23,754 nucleotides of DNA, taken from assembly GCA_023266795.1 (NCBI GenBank), contig JAHFPI010000004.1, forward strand, positions 1-23,754. The letters run 5' to 3'. Under the pieces are notes generated by a model that saw only the letters and a list, made by a program, of their open reading frames with translations, did no database searches and was not told the DNA's origin. A program made the translations under genes and the position numbers. This stretch comes from Rhodospirillales bacterium. GTDB lineage: Bacteria > Pseudomonadota > Alphaproteobacteria > Micavibrionales > UBA2020. This document shows, piece after piece, positions 16,158 through 23,754 of this stretch (the first letter of the stretch is position 1; every line of letters begins with the position of its first letter).

Positions 16158-16189
16158 GATTTGCTCACTTTTTTGTTAAAATTATGATC

Positions 16190-16216
16190 TTGATTTATCA
16201 GGCATAATGCCATAAT
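16190..16216 (+). promoter_or_regulatory. Candidate promoter of the FNR operon; palindrome
   Basis: TTGATT (16190-16195) and CATAAT (16211-16216) are 15 bases apart. The predicted start site, near 16223, falls almost on the ATG at 16225, and the intervening CCCCCC holds no Shine-Dalgarno, so the mRNA may be leaderless. An 11-base palindrome GGCATAATGCC (16201-16211) lies between the boxes and could be an operator. Confidence 0.35.
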
Positions 16217-16224
16217 TTCCCCCC

Positions 16225-17241
16225 ATGTCAAATCAAACCCACACAACAGATGCCATAATCATTGGCGCCGGCCCCGTGGGGCTGTTCGCCGTATTCGAGC
16301 TTGGCCTGCTGGATATCAAAGCGCATCTCGTTGATATTCTTGACCGTCCAGGCGGCCAGTGCACGGAGCTGTACCCGGAAAAACCGATCTACGATATTCC
16401 GGCGCTGCCGGTCATATCAGGCCAACAGCTGACGGAACAGCTGATGACCCAGATTAAACCCTTCAACCCTGTTTTTCACTTCGGCCAGATGGCGAGCAGC
16501 CTCGAAAAAACAACTAGCGGCTGGCGCGTTACTACGGATGCCGGAACAGTTATCGAGGCGAAAATAGTTGTTATTGCCTCCGGCGGCGGCAGCTTCACCC
16601 CCAAAAAACCGCCCATTAAAAGCATCGGCGATTACGAGGAAAAATCGGTCTTTTATGCGGTGCGTAAAAAAGAAGCGTTCAAGGATAAACACCTTGTTAT
16701 CGCCGGTGGCGGGGACAGCGCGCTTGACTGGGCGATATCCCTGCACCCTATCGCCAGATCGCTGACCCTCCTTCACCGCCGCGACGAATTCCGTGCCGCG
16801 CCGCATAGTGTTGCCCAGATGCGCCAGCTGGTCGAGGCCGGTAAAATTAAGCTCGTCATCGGCAATCTGACTGATCTGAGAGGCGCGGACGGGCAGATTG
16901 AGGCGGTCATCCTTTCCACCGCCGAAGTGGCCTGCAATACGCTGCTGGCGTTTTACGGCCTGACCATGAAGCCGGGGCCGGTGGCGGGCTTCGGCATCGA
17001 CATGAAGAACGGCCTTATTCCCGTCAATACCGAGAACTTCGAAACCAATATCTCCGGCATTTTCGCCGTCGGCGACATCAACTGGTATCCCGGCAAGCTG
17101 AAACTTATACTTTCCGGATTCCATGAAGCGGCGCTGATGGCGCAAAAAGCCTTCCGTTATGTCCATCCGGAGCGGAAATGGCGCTTTGAATACACAACTT
17201 CCAGCACCAGCCTGCAGGAAAAACTTGGCGTAAGGGATTAA
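16225..17241 (+). CDS. Ferredoxin--NADP(+) reductase, type 2 (TrxB-like)
   Basis: FAD-dependent reductase that exchanges electrons between NADP(H) and ferredoxin. The 338-residue product has the FAD Rossmann motif GAGPVG (14-19), RPGGQCTELYPEKPIYDIP (41-59), the NADP motif GGGDSA (161-166), HRRDEFR (184-190, NADPH-type) and the second FAD motif VGDINWYPGK. The CxxC of thioredoxin reductase is absent, replaced by GGDSALDW, and the C-terminal extension with TTSSTSLQEKLGV is typical of type 2 FNR. It heads a likely operon with a membrane protein, a ferredoxin and pheST, the ferredoxin being a plausible redox partner. Confidence 0.94.
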   Translation: MSNQTHTTDAIIIGAGPVGLFAVFELGLLDIKAHLVDILDRPGGQCTELYPEKPIYDIPALPVISGQQLTEQLMTQIKPFNPVFHFGQMASSLEKTTSGWRVTTDAGTVIEAKIVVIASGGGSFTPKKPPIKSIGDYEEKSVFYAVRKKEAFKDKHLVIAGGGDSALDWAISLHPIARSLTLLHRRDEFRAAPHSVAQMRQLVEAGKIKLVIGNLTDLRGADGQIEAVILSTAEVACNTLLAFYGLTMKPGPVAGFGIDMKNGLIPVNTENFETNISGIFAVGDINWYPGKLKLILSGFHEAALMAQKAFRYVHPERKWRFEYTTSSTSLQEKLGVRD

Positions 17242-17259
17242 AGCCGTCAAAATAAACGC

Positions 17260-18057
17260 ATGAATAACAACCGGTTCAGTATTTTCGGGGCAGTCAAGGA
17301 AGCCTATGCGTTTGTGGGGAGGGAGTGGCTCTATCTCCTCAAGGCCGGACTGTTGCCGATGGGTATGCAGATCGTCACCGCGCTGTTCATCCAGTTTCAG
17401 CGGCCCGAGGCCTCCCAGATCGAAGGCTACCTGTGGGGATTGCCGTCGACGGTGCTTTTTGCGTGGTTTACGTTTCTGGAGATACGCCTGCTTTTGCTGG
17501 GCGAGCGGCTCGACCGGCTGCCGCAGGACCGCGCCTATCTTGGTGATCGGCTGCAGTGCATGAAAGTTTCCATCATGATGTCCGTGCTTTTCAATATGAG
17601 CATGATGGCCGCGCTTGTTTTGTTGCTGGCGCTGGGCGGCGGTGCAGACCAGACGGGCGGCGCAAACTGGCCGGCGACGCTGGGCATCATAGTTATCATC
17701 GGCGGGATTTTCTGGGGCGTGCGCTTCGGCCTCGCCCCGATCCTTGCTGCCGTGCATCATCCTATCCGTCCGGTGCTGCAGCAGACATGGGGCATGATGT
17801 TTTCGTTGCGGCTGATCGCCATGGGAATCGTCTGCCTTTTTCCACTTGCCTTCCTGTTCCAGATTTTTATGGAGGTTCTTCTGCCGCCGTCTACAGGGGC
17901 GCTCCCCGGGACGCTAACCCTGACTGTAACGCAGCAAATCACACTCGTCACCGCCAGCGCGCCTTTTTCTTTGTTTATAGCGGCGCTGCTGAATGCGGCG
18001 GCGGCGAGCGCCCTGAAACAAATTCTGGGTTCCGGACGCGACGGGGTGCTGGCATGA
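17260..18057 (+). CDS. Polytopic membrane protein of unknown function
   Basis: A 265-residue integral membrane protein with about six hydrophobic segments, roughly 24-45, 58-78, 103-127, 137-162, 180-203 and 225-252. The N-terminus MNNNRFSIFGAVKEAYAFVGREW is amphipathic and cytoplasmic-looking. I recognise no family signature. It begins 18 bases after the reductase stop, and its TGA overlaps the ferredoxin ATG by four bases, so it belongs to the operon. No clear Shine-Dalgarno is seen for ATG 17260. Confidence 0.85.
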   Translation: MNNNRFSIFGAVKEAYAFVGREWLYLLKAGLLPMGMQIVTALFIQFQRPEASQIEGYLWGLPSTVLFAWFTFLEIRLLLLGERLDRLPQDRAYLGDRLQCMKVSIMMSVLFNMSMMAALVLLLALGGGADQTGGANWPATLGIIVIIGGIFWGVRFGLAPILAAVHHPIRPVLQQTWGMMFSLRLIAMGIVCLFPLAFLFQIFMEVLLPPSTGALPGTLTLTVTQQITLVTASAPFSLFIAALLNAAAASALKQILGSGRDGVLA

Positions 18058-18371
18058 AAATCTATGTGATGGAGCAGTCGGGCGTGGAGCATACGCTGGA
18101 GGGGGTGGAAGGCTGGCGGCTGATGTCGGTCATCCGCGATTCCGGGCTCCCGATCAAGGCGGAATGCGGCGGCGCCTGCAGCTGCGCCACCTGCCATGTT
18201 TATGTGGCCGACGAATGGCTGTGGCGGCTTTTTCCGGCCTCCTCGGAAGAAATAGACCAGCTGGACGGCGCCTTCGAGGTGCAGGGCAATTCACGCCTGT
18301 CATGCCAGATTATACTGAATGAAGAAATGGATGGCCTGCGTGTGACGCTGGCTCCCGGCACGGAAGCATAA
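18054..18371 (+). CDS. Adrenodoxin-type [2Fe-2S] ferredoxin
   Basis: A 105-residue soluble [2Fe-2S] ferredoxin of the adrenodoxin/ISC-type family. Ligands are Cys38, Cys44, Cys47 and Cys84 (C-x5-C-x2-C-x36-C) within AECGGACSCATCHVYV and SRLSCQI; Cys42 is an extra cysteine. The pattern is like that of the bacterial ferredoxins that serve P450s, hydroxylases or Fe-S assembly. ATG 18054 overlaps the membrane-protein stop (ATGA). It sits 10 bases before pheS and shares an operon with a type 2 FNR, its likely electron donor. The final acceptor is unknown. Confidence 0.95.
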   Translation: MKIYVMEQSGVEHTLEGVEGWRLMSVIRDSGLPIKAECGGACSCATCHVYVADEWLWRLFPASSEEIDQLDGAFEVQGNSRLSCQIILNEEMDGLRVTLAPGTEA

Positions 18372-18381
18372 GAGAAAGAAA

Positions 18382-19452
18382 ATGACCATGAGCAGCCTCG
18401 AAGCCCTGAAAAAAGAACTGGTGGAAACCGTCAAAGCCGCCAACGACATTCCCGCGCTGGAAGAGGTGCGCGTCACGGCGCTGGGCAAAAAAGGCAAAGT
18501 CACCGATATGATGAAAACGCTGGGCGGGCTCGACCCCGAACAGCGCAAGCAGATGGGACAGGCGCTCAACCAGTTGAAGGACGAGATCAGCGCCGCCATC
18601 GAAGCCCGCGCCGCGCTGCTCAAAAGAGCCGCGCTGGAAGAACGCTTGAAAACCGAAAAAATTGACATGACGCTTTCGCCGCGCCCGCGTCCACAGGGGA
18701 CGATCCACCCGATCAGCCGGACAATCGGCGAACTGACGGATATTTTCGCCGACATGGGGTTCAGCGTCGCCGAGGGGCCGGAGATTGAAAACGATTTCAA
18801 CAACTTTACGGCGCTGAACTTTCCGCCCGGGCATCCGGCGCGGCAGATGCATGACACGTTTTATCTGCCCGATGTTGCGGGCCAGACGGGAGACCAGGCC
18901 AAGCGCCTGCTGCGCACGCATACGTCCACGGTACAGGTGCACGTTATGCAGACGCAGAAACCGCCGATCCGCGTCATCATCCCGGGGCGCACCTACCGCT
19001 CCGATTACGATATGACCCATACGCCGATGTTCCATCAGCTCGAAGGGCTGCTGATCGACAAAACCGCGCACATGGGCCATCTCAAAGGCTGTCTGATCGA
19101 GTTCTGCAAGCGCTTTTTCGAAGTGGACGAACTGCCGACCCGTTTTCGTCCCAGCTTTTTCCCATTCACCGAGCCTTCGGCGGAAATGGATATCGGCTGC
19201 TCCCGCGCCGGCGGTGAACTAAAAATCGGCGCCGGAAACGACTGGCTGGAAATTCTCGGCTGCGGCATGGTGCATCCGCAGGTGCTGAAAAACTGCGGCA
19301 TCAATCCCGACGAATACCAAGGCTTCGCCTTCGGCATGGGCATCGAGCGCATCGCCATGCTCAAATACGGCATCCCCGACCTCCGCACCTTTTTCGAGAG
19401 CGATCTGCGCTGGCTGAAACATTACGGCTTCGGCCCGACAGGAGAGGCGTAA
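18382..19452 (+). CDS. pheS: Phenylalanine--tRNA ligase alpha subunit
   Basis: Catalytic subunit of the (alpha-beta)2 class II synthetase that charges tRNA-Phe. The 356-residue product has an N-terminal coiled coil (about 1-90) and the catalytic core with motif 2 (GRTYRSDYDMTHTPMFHQ) and motif 3 (GMGIERIAMLKYGIPD). It reaches the usual length. ATG 18382 has AGAGAAAGAA directly upstream; ATG 18388 is an alternative. No leader peptide or attenuator like that of the E. coli pheST operon is visible; the gene is co-transcribed behind the ferredoxin. pheT starts one base after its stop. Confidence 0.97.
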   Translation: MTMSSLEALKKELVETVKAANDIPALEEVRVTALGKKGKVTDMMKTLGGLDPEQRKQMGQALNQLKDEISAAIEARAALLKRAALEERLKTEKIDMTLSPRPRPQGTIHPISRTIGELTDIFADMGFSVAEGPEIENDFNNFTALNFPPGHPARQMHDTFYLPDVAGQTGDQAKRLLRTHTSTVQVHVMQTQKPPIRVIIPGRTYRSDYDMTHTPMFHQLEGLLIDKTAHMGHLKGCLIEFCKRFFEVDELPTRFRPSFFPFTEPSAEMDIGCSRAGGELKIGAGNDWLEILGCGMVHPQVLKNCGINPDEYQGFAFGMGIERIAMLKYGIPDLRTFFESDLRWLKHYGFGPTGEA

Positions 19453-19453
19453 G

Positions 19454-21880
19454 ATGAAGATTTCATTATCCTGGCTGAAAGAATATCTCGACACCACGGC
19501 GTCGCTGGAAGAAATTTCCCTGAAGCTGACCGCCATCGGCCTTGAAGTCGAAGGTGTTGAAGACCGTGCGGCGCAGTTCAAAGGCTTTGTTGTCGGCCAT
19601 GTGCTGACGGCGGAAAAGCATCCGGACGCCGACAAGCTGCGCTGTCTGATCGTCGATACCGGCAGCGAAAAACTGAAAGTCGTCTGCGGCGCGCCGAATG
19701 CGCGGGCGGGGATGAAGGGCGTTTTCGCGCCCGCCGGCAGCTATATTCCGGGTTCGGAGATGACGCTCAAAAAAACTCTGATTCGCGGGCAGGAATCAAA
19801 CGGCATGATGTGTTCGGAGCGCGAGTTGCAGCTCTCCGCCGAGCATAACGGTATTATCGAACTGCCGGATGCCGCCGTTACGGGTTCGGCAGCCGCTGAC
19901 GCGCTGGGCATCAATGATCCGGTGCTGGAAATCAACCTCACGCCCAATCGCGGCGACTGTGCCGGCGTTTACGGCATCGCGCGCGATCTGGCGGCGGCGG
20001 GGCTGGGCAAACTAAAGCCGCTCAAAGCCGCCCCCGTCACTGGAAAATTTAAAAATCCGGTTAGTGTTGTTCTGAAAGAGACAAAAGCCTGTCCGCTGTT
20101 TATCGGAAGATATATCAGGGGCGTGAAAAACGGCGCCAGCCCGAAATGGCTGCAGGACAAGCTGAAAGCCGTCGGCCAGAAGCCGATTTCCGCGCTGGTG
20201 GACATCACGAATTATCTGACCCTCGGCCTGAACCGCCCGCTGCATGTTTTTGATGCGGATAAGCTGAAAGGCAACATTCATGTGCGTCTGGCGCAGAAGG
20301 GTGAAAAACTCGCGGCGCTCAATGACAAAACCTATGAGCTGGACGAAGGCATGGTCGCCATCTGTGATGATTCCGGCGTGCTGGGGCTGGGCGGCATCAT
20401 CGGCGGCGTTTCCACCGCCGTCAGCGATAAAACCGTCAACGTTTATCTGGAGTGCGCCTATTTTGCTCCGGCGTCGATTGCCAAAACCGGCCAGAAGCTG
20501 CAAATCGACAGCGACGCGCGCTACCGCTTCGAGCGCGGCATTGATCCGGGGTTTGCGGCCGACGGCGCGGAGATCGCCACGCAGCTTATCCTCGAACTTT
20601 GTGGCGGCGAGGCCAGCGAGGTTTTTACCGCCGGCGCCGCGCCCGACATCACCCGCAGCATCCAATACGCGCCGCAACGCCTGAAACTCCTCGGCGGCAG
20701 CAACCTGCCCGAAAGGCAGCAGCGGGATATTTTAACCGCGCTGGGCTTCACGGTCAGCGGCAGCTGGGCGGTCAAAACACCAAGCTGGCGTCATGATGTC
20801 GAGGGGGCCGCCGACATTGTCGAGGAAATCCTGCGCATCGACGGTTACGACAATATTCCCGCGCAGCCCGTGGTGCGCCTGCCGGAACAGAAACGTCCGG
20901 CGTTAAACCCCTTGCAAAAAAATATTGTAGCGTCACGCCGCGCGCTGGCCGCATGCGGTTTGTATGAAACGGTCACCTGGTCGTTCATGGATGATACGAA
21001 ATCCGATTTATTCGGCGCGCAGCTGCACCAGAACAAAAAAGCCCTGACGCTGGTCAACCCGATCAGCGCGGATCTGGCGGTGATGCGGCCCTCCATCCTG
21101 CCGAACCTGATCGAGGCCGCCGGAAAAAATACCGATCGCGGGTATCCCGATGCGGCTTTGTTTGAAGTCGGCGGCGTTTATAAATCCCCCGAGCAGAACG
21201 GGCAGCTGACGGTAGCCGCCGGCCTGCGCAGCGGCAACAGCGAGCGCCGCCACTGGTCGCATCCCGCCCGCGCCGCCGACGCGCTCGATGCAAAAGCCGA
21301 TGCCCAGGCGGTGCTGGAGGCCTGCGGCGTGAATCCCGCCAGCCTGCAGATCAGCGCCGATGCGCCGGACTGGTATCATCCCGGGCGCTCCGGCGTATTC
21401 CGTCTCGGCCCCACGGTGCTGGCGCATTTCGGTGAAATCCATCCGGAAGTGTTATTAAAATTGTTACCATCATTCTCAAAAGCGTTTTCTTCGGCTTTTG
21501 GCGGACAGCAAACCTGCGCCGGCTTTGAAGTGTTTCTGCAAAGCCTGCCCGCGCCGAAAAACAAAGGGCCGCGCAAGGAACTGCTGAAGCCATCGCCGTT
21601 CCAGCCCGTCTCGCGCGACTTCGCGTTTATCGTCGATCAGGCAGTTGAGGCCGATAAGCTGGTGCGCGCGATCAAGGGCGTGGACAAGGCGATGATCGCC
21701 AATGTGGACATATTCGATGTCTATACAGGAAAGGGCGTTGACGCCGGCAAAAAATCAGTGGCGCTGGCGGTGATTTTGCAGCCGGTCGAAAAGACTCTGA
21801 CGGACGAGGAAATCGCCGCGCTTTCGGCAAAAATCATCGAGAGTGTGCAGAAGCAGACCGGCGGCTCGTTGCGCGCCTAG
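19454..21880 (+). CDS. pheT: Phenylalanine--tRNA ligase beta subunit
   Basis: Large, non-catalytic partner of PheS with tRNA-binding and editing roles. The 808-residue product has the N-terminal tRNA-binding (EMAP-like) domain with EKHPDADKLRCLIVDTG around 55-70, B3/B4 editing region, B5 region (AADIVEEILRIDGYD), a PheS-like catalytic-fold region and the C-terminal FDX-ACB anticodon-binding domain from about 712 (FQPVSRDFAFIVDQAVEADK). Length is typical. ATG 19454 follows pheS by one base. Its stop is 2 bases from the convergent aldolase stop, so no room is left for a shared terminator. Confidence 0.97.
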   Translation: MKISLSWLKEYLDTTASLEEISLKLTAIGLEVEGVEDRAAQFKGFVVGHVLTAEKHPDADKLRCLIVDTGSEKLKVVCGAPNARAGMKGVFAPAGSYIPGSEMTLKKTLIRGQESNGMMCSERELQLSAEHNGIIELPDAAVTGSAAADALGINDPVLEINLTPNRGDCAGVYGIARDLAAAGLGKLKPLKAAPVTGKFKNPVSVVLKETKACPLFIGRYIRGVKNGASPKWLQDKLKAVGQKPISALVDITNYLTLGLNRPLHVFDADKLKGNIHVRLAQKGEKLAALNDKTYELDEGMVAICDDSGVLGLGGIIGGVSTAVSDKTVNVYLECAYFAPASIAKTGQKLQIDSDARYRFERGIDPGFAADGAEIATQLILELCGGEASEVFTAGAAPDITRSIQYAPQRLKLLGGSNLPERQQRDILTALGFTVSGSWAVKTPSWRHDVEGAADIVEEILRIDGYDNIPAQPVVRLPEQKRPALNPLQKNIVASRRALAACGLYETVTWSFMDDTKSDLFGAQLHQNKKALTLVNPISADLAVMRPSILPNLIEAAGKNTDRGYPDAALFEVGGVYKSPEQNGQLTVAAGLRSGNSERRHWSHPARAADALDAKADAQAVLEACGVNPASLQISADAPDWYHPGRSGVFRLGPTVLAHFGEIHPEVLLKLLPSFSKAFSSAFGGQQTCAGFEVFLQSLPAPKNKGPRKELLKPSPFQPVSRDFAFIVDQAVEADKLVRAIKGVDKAMIANVDIFDVYTGKGVDAGKKSVALAVILQPVEKTLTDEEIAALSAKIIESVQKQTGGSLRA

Positions 21881-21882
21881 TA

Positions 21883-22806
21883 TCAGACGTCCTTACCGAG
21901 ATAGATCTGCATGATTTTATCGAGCATTTCGAGGGCTTCCTCGCGCGGGCGCTGGAAGCTGTTGCGGCCGATGATCGAGCCGTTGCCGCCGCCTTCGAAA
22001 ATGGCGCGGGCGTCCTCATAAACGCTGTCTTCGCCCTTAGTGCCGCCGCCGGAGAAGACCACCATCCGCCGCCCGTTGAAGCACGATTTCACGACGTGCC
22101 GGACGCGCTCCGCCTGCGTCTTGATGGGGATTTTCTTTTCTTCGTAGACTTTTTTGGCTTCCGGCAGCTCCAGATGGTCGGTCGGCAGCTTCACTTTGAT
22201 GATATGCGCGCCGAGCAGCGCCGCCATATGCGCGCCGTAAGCGATCATGTCGATCGCCGTTTCTCCGGCGGGGGAAATCTTTGGTCCGCGAACGTAGGAC
22301 CACATGACCGTGGCGATGCCGTAGGACTTGGCTTCTTCCGACAGATGGGTGATTTCTTCCTGCAGTTCGAGCATATGGTCGGAGCCGGGGTAAAGCGTGA
22401 AGCCAATGGCCGAACAGCCGAGGCGCAGCGCATCGCCGATCGAGCCGGTGATCGACTGATCCTTGGCGCTGATCAGGCTGTTGGAGCTGTTGATCTTGAG
22501 GATCAGCGGTATCGCGCCCGCGAAAGTATCGGCGCCGGCCTCCAGCGCGCCCAGCGGCGCGGCATAGGCGTTGCAGCCGGAGTCGATCGCCAATTGGTAG
22601 TGATAATGGGGGTCGTAGCCTTCCGGATTGGCCTCGAAACTGCGGGCCGGGCCGTGCTCGAAGCCCTGGTCGACGGGGAGAATCACCATTTTGCCGGTGC
22701 CGCCCAGCTTGCCGTGCATCAGGATGCGGCAGAGATTGGCTTTGGTGCCGGGATTGTCGCTCTCGTAGCAGGAGAGTATTTTTTTGACTTTTTGTGTGAC
22801 CCGCAT
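21883..22806 (-). CDS. fbaB: Fructose-bisphosphate aldolase class I (DhnA type)
   Basis: Schiff-base aldolase that splits fructose 1,6-bisphosphate to DHAP and glyceraldehyde 3-phosphate. The 307-residue product has the DhnA-family N-terminus with ILPVDQGFEHG (42-52), the likely Schiff-base Lys in HIIKVKLP (Lys204 or Lys206), and phosphate-binding glycine loops FSGGGTKG (251-258) and EGGGNGSIIGRNSFQRP. It belongs to the archaeal/FbaB type, not the metal-dependent class II aldolase. GAGGAGAAT upstream is a strong Shine-Dalgarno. It is downstream of gap and an unknown membrane gene on the same strand. Confidence 0.94.
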   Translation of the reverse strand: MRVTQKVKKILSCYESDNPGTKANLCRILMHGKLGGTGKMVILPVDQGFEHGPARSFEANPEGYDPHYHYQLAIDSGCNAYAAPLGALEAGADTFAGAIPLILKINSSNSLISAKDQSITGSIGDALRLGCSAIGFTLYPGSDHMLELQEEITHLSEEAKSYGIATVMWSYVRGPKISPAGETAIDMIAYGAHMAALLGAHIIKVKLPTDHLELPEAKKVYEEKKIPIKTQAERVRHVVKSCFNGRRMVVFSGGGTKGEDSVYEDARAIFEGGGNGSIIGRNSFQRPREEALEMLDKIMQIYLGKDV

Positions 22807-22832
22807 AACGATTCTCCTCAGCAGATATAAGA

Positions 22833-23342
22833 CTAGAACTTGAAAGTTTTTCCCGGTGCCGGTTTATGGGCTTTTTTCGGGGCGGATTTTTTGCCGTGCA
22901 CCGCATTTTTAAAGGGAGCGGAAAGTTTTGTTGCGCCCGTTTTGAAAATATTGCCGACGGAGTGGACTCCATATGATACGCGCGTGCTGATCTTCTTTGC
23001 GGTTGGAGCCGGATCCGGCAGGCCGGCTTTTTCCTGAGCGGCCTTGAAAAAGCCAACGGCGTTCCCACCGGTGACGCAGCTTATTGCAACATACAGGGCG
23101 GCCATGCCGACAGCCGTTGCGGCGGTGATGGGCGCGGAAACAAGGGTGGCTGCCGCGATGGAGAGGTTGCCTACGACGGCCAAAGCCGACCCCGCCGCCA
23201 ACGTCGTCAGAAGGACGCCGAGGCCCGCGTCAACCGCGCCCGTCCAGCGGGAGTCGGAGAACTGGCTGGTGATGGAGTGGCCGAGGTTGTAGCCGCCTTC
23301 GAGAAGCCACTTGAATCCGTTCTTTATTCTCTTGTCGCTCAT
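22833..23342 (-). CDS. Unknown protein with hydrophobic core (169 aa)
   Basis: A 169-residue protein of unknown family. The N-terminus is polar (MSDKRIKNGFKWLLEGGYN), then a long Ala/Val/Leu-rich stretch spans about 40-90, enough for two membrane helices. The C-terminal ~75 residues are soluble and increasingly Lys/Pro/Ala-rich, ending KKAHKPAPGKTFKF. The basic tail resembles nucleic-acid- or surface-binding tails, but this is speculation. AAGGAG lies at good distance before ATG 23342. It lies 12 bases after the gap stop and 26 bases before the aldolase start, so all three are likely one operon. Confidence 0.8.
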   Translation of the reverse strand: MSDKRIKNGFKWLLEGGYNLGHSITSQFSDSRWTGAVDAGLGVLLTTLAAGSALAVVGNLSIAAATLVSAPITAATAVGMAALYVAISCVTGGNAVGFFKAAQEKAGLPDPAPTAKKISTRVSYGVHSVGNIFKTGATKLSAPFKNAVHGKKSAPKKAHKPAPGKTFKF

Positions 23343-23354
23343 CTTGTTTTCTCC

Positions 23355-23754
23355 TTACTTGGTGTTGGCCATGACGACGGCGGTGTCCGACATGCGGTTT
23401 GAAAAACCCCATTCATTATCGTACCAGCTCATCACACGCACCAGCGTGCTGTCAATGACCTTGGTTTCATTAATCGCGAAAATGGACGAACGCGGGTCGT
23501 GGTTGAAGTCGCTGGACACCAGCGGCTCGGTGTAGAAGCCGAGGATTCCCTTCAGTGGGCCGTTGGCGGCGTCCATGATGGCTTTGTTGACCTCTTCGAC
23601 CGTCGTGGCGCGGGCGGCGGTGAACTTGAAATCGACCAGCGACACGTTCGGCGTCGGCACACGGATGGCGGTGCCGTCCAGCTTGCCCTTCAGCTCCGGC
23701 AGCACCTTGCCGACCGCTTTGGCGGCGCCGGTGGATGTCGGGCTCATGTTGATG
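23355..23754 (-). CDS. gap: Glyceraldehyde-3-phosphate dehydrogenase, C-terminal part
   Basis: Type I GAPDH; NAD-dependent oxidation and phosphorylation of glyceraldehyde 3-phosphate in glycolysis. Only the last ~132 residues are in the window; the N-terminal NAD domain and catalytic Cys lie beyond the right edge. Visible motifs are NMSPTSTGAAKAVGKVLPEL (the segment that follows the catalytic Cys region), RVPTPNVSLVDF and SWYDNEWGFSNRMSD at the C-terminus. It heads the minus-strand gap-unknown-aldolase set; no pgk lies between gap and the aldolase. Confidence 0.96.
   Translation of the reverse strand, partial: INMSPTSTGAAKAVGKVLPELKGKLDGTAIRVPTPNVSLVDFKFTAARATTVEEVNKAIMDAANGPLKGILGFYTEPLVSSDFNHDPRSSIFAINETKVIDSTLVRVMSWYDNEWGFSNRMSDTAVVMANTK

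Noticed and set aside
16417..17760. Antisense 447-residue open frame opposite FNR and the membrane gene
   Set aside because: Long only because high-GC codon bias removes stops; composition is that of a shadow frame, and the plus-strand genes are well supported.
18360..18390. pheST leader peptide/attenuator
   Set aside because: Only 10 bases separate the ferredoxin stop from pheS; no Phe-rich leader or terminator hairpin fits there.
1..23754. CRISPR arrays, insertion sequences, prophage or tRNA genes
   Set aside because: No spaced direct repeats, transposase or integrase signatures, or tRNA cloverleaf were seen in the intergenic spaces, all of which are under 300 bases.

Overview
The window looks like a chromosomal core region of an alphaproteobacterium. 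The gene content points that way: rho near mnmE, a class-C- ribosomal protein L36 encoded alone, a complete mreBCD-mrdA-mrdB wall-elongation cluster, a TrxB-like type 2 ferredoxin-NADP reductase with an adrenodoxin-type ferredoxin, and family-typical rho, dnaN and pheST sequences. GC content is fairly high by eye. I cannot place it below class from sequence alone. I saw no insertion sequence, prophage, CRISPR array, tRNA or rRNA. The window contains 23 coding loci, including one frameshifted gene, one gene cut by the right edge and two small genes of under 60 codons.

Layout, left to right. (a) 1-1598: rho with a strong sigma70-like promoter and a long pyrimidine-rich leader. (b) 1585-4407, minus strand: a DUF255/YyaL-type thioredoxin-fold protein followed by a dienelactone hydrolase gene broken by a one-base homopolymer frameshift; its ancestral 3' end overlaps the end of rho. 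(c) 4461-6115, plus: a thioredoxin-like [2Fe-2S] protein overlapping mnmE by one base. (d) 6246-7259: GMP reductase (guaC), convergent with a 59-codon unknown gene. (e) 7591-13384: rpmJ, then mreB, mreC, mreD, mrdA (PBP2) and rodA, the elongasome genes, with an N-formylglutamate amidohydrolase-like gene at the end (to 14262). (f) 14404-15525: dnaN with its own promoter. (g) 15539-16157, minus: two small unknown genes. (h) 16225-21880: type 2 FNR, a polytopic membrane protein, an adrenodoxin-type ferredoxin, pheS and pheT, tightly packed as one likely operon. (i) 21883-23754, minus: gap (partial), an unknown membrane protein and a class I (DhnA-type) aldolase.

Functionally this is mostly housekeeping: transcription termination, tRNA modification, purine interconversion, rod-shape peptidoglycan synthesis, replication, phenylalanyl-tRNA charging and glycolysis. 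I do not see a convincing new multi-gene system. The points most worth checking are the frameshifted hydrolase that ends inside rho, the C-rich rho leader with a 5'-terminal inverted repeat, the unknown membrane protein wedged between gap and aldolase, the unknown two-gene cassette beside dnaN, the redox module co-transcribed with pheST, and the recurrence of extended -10 promoters (TGnTATAAT) at mreB, mreC and dnaN.
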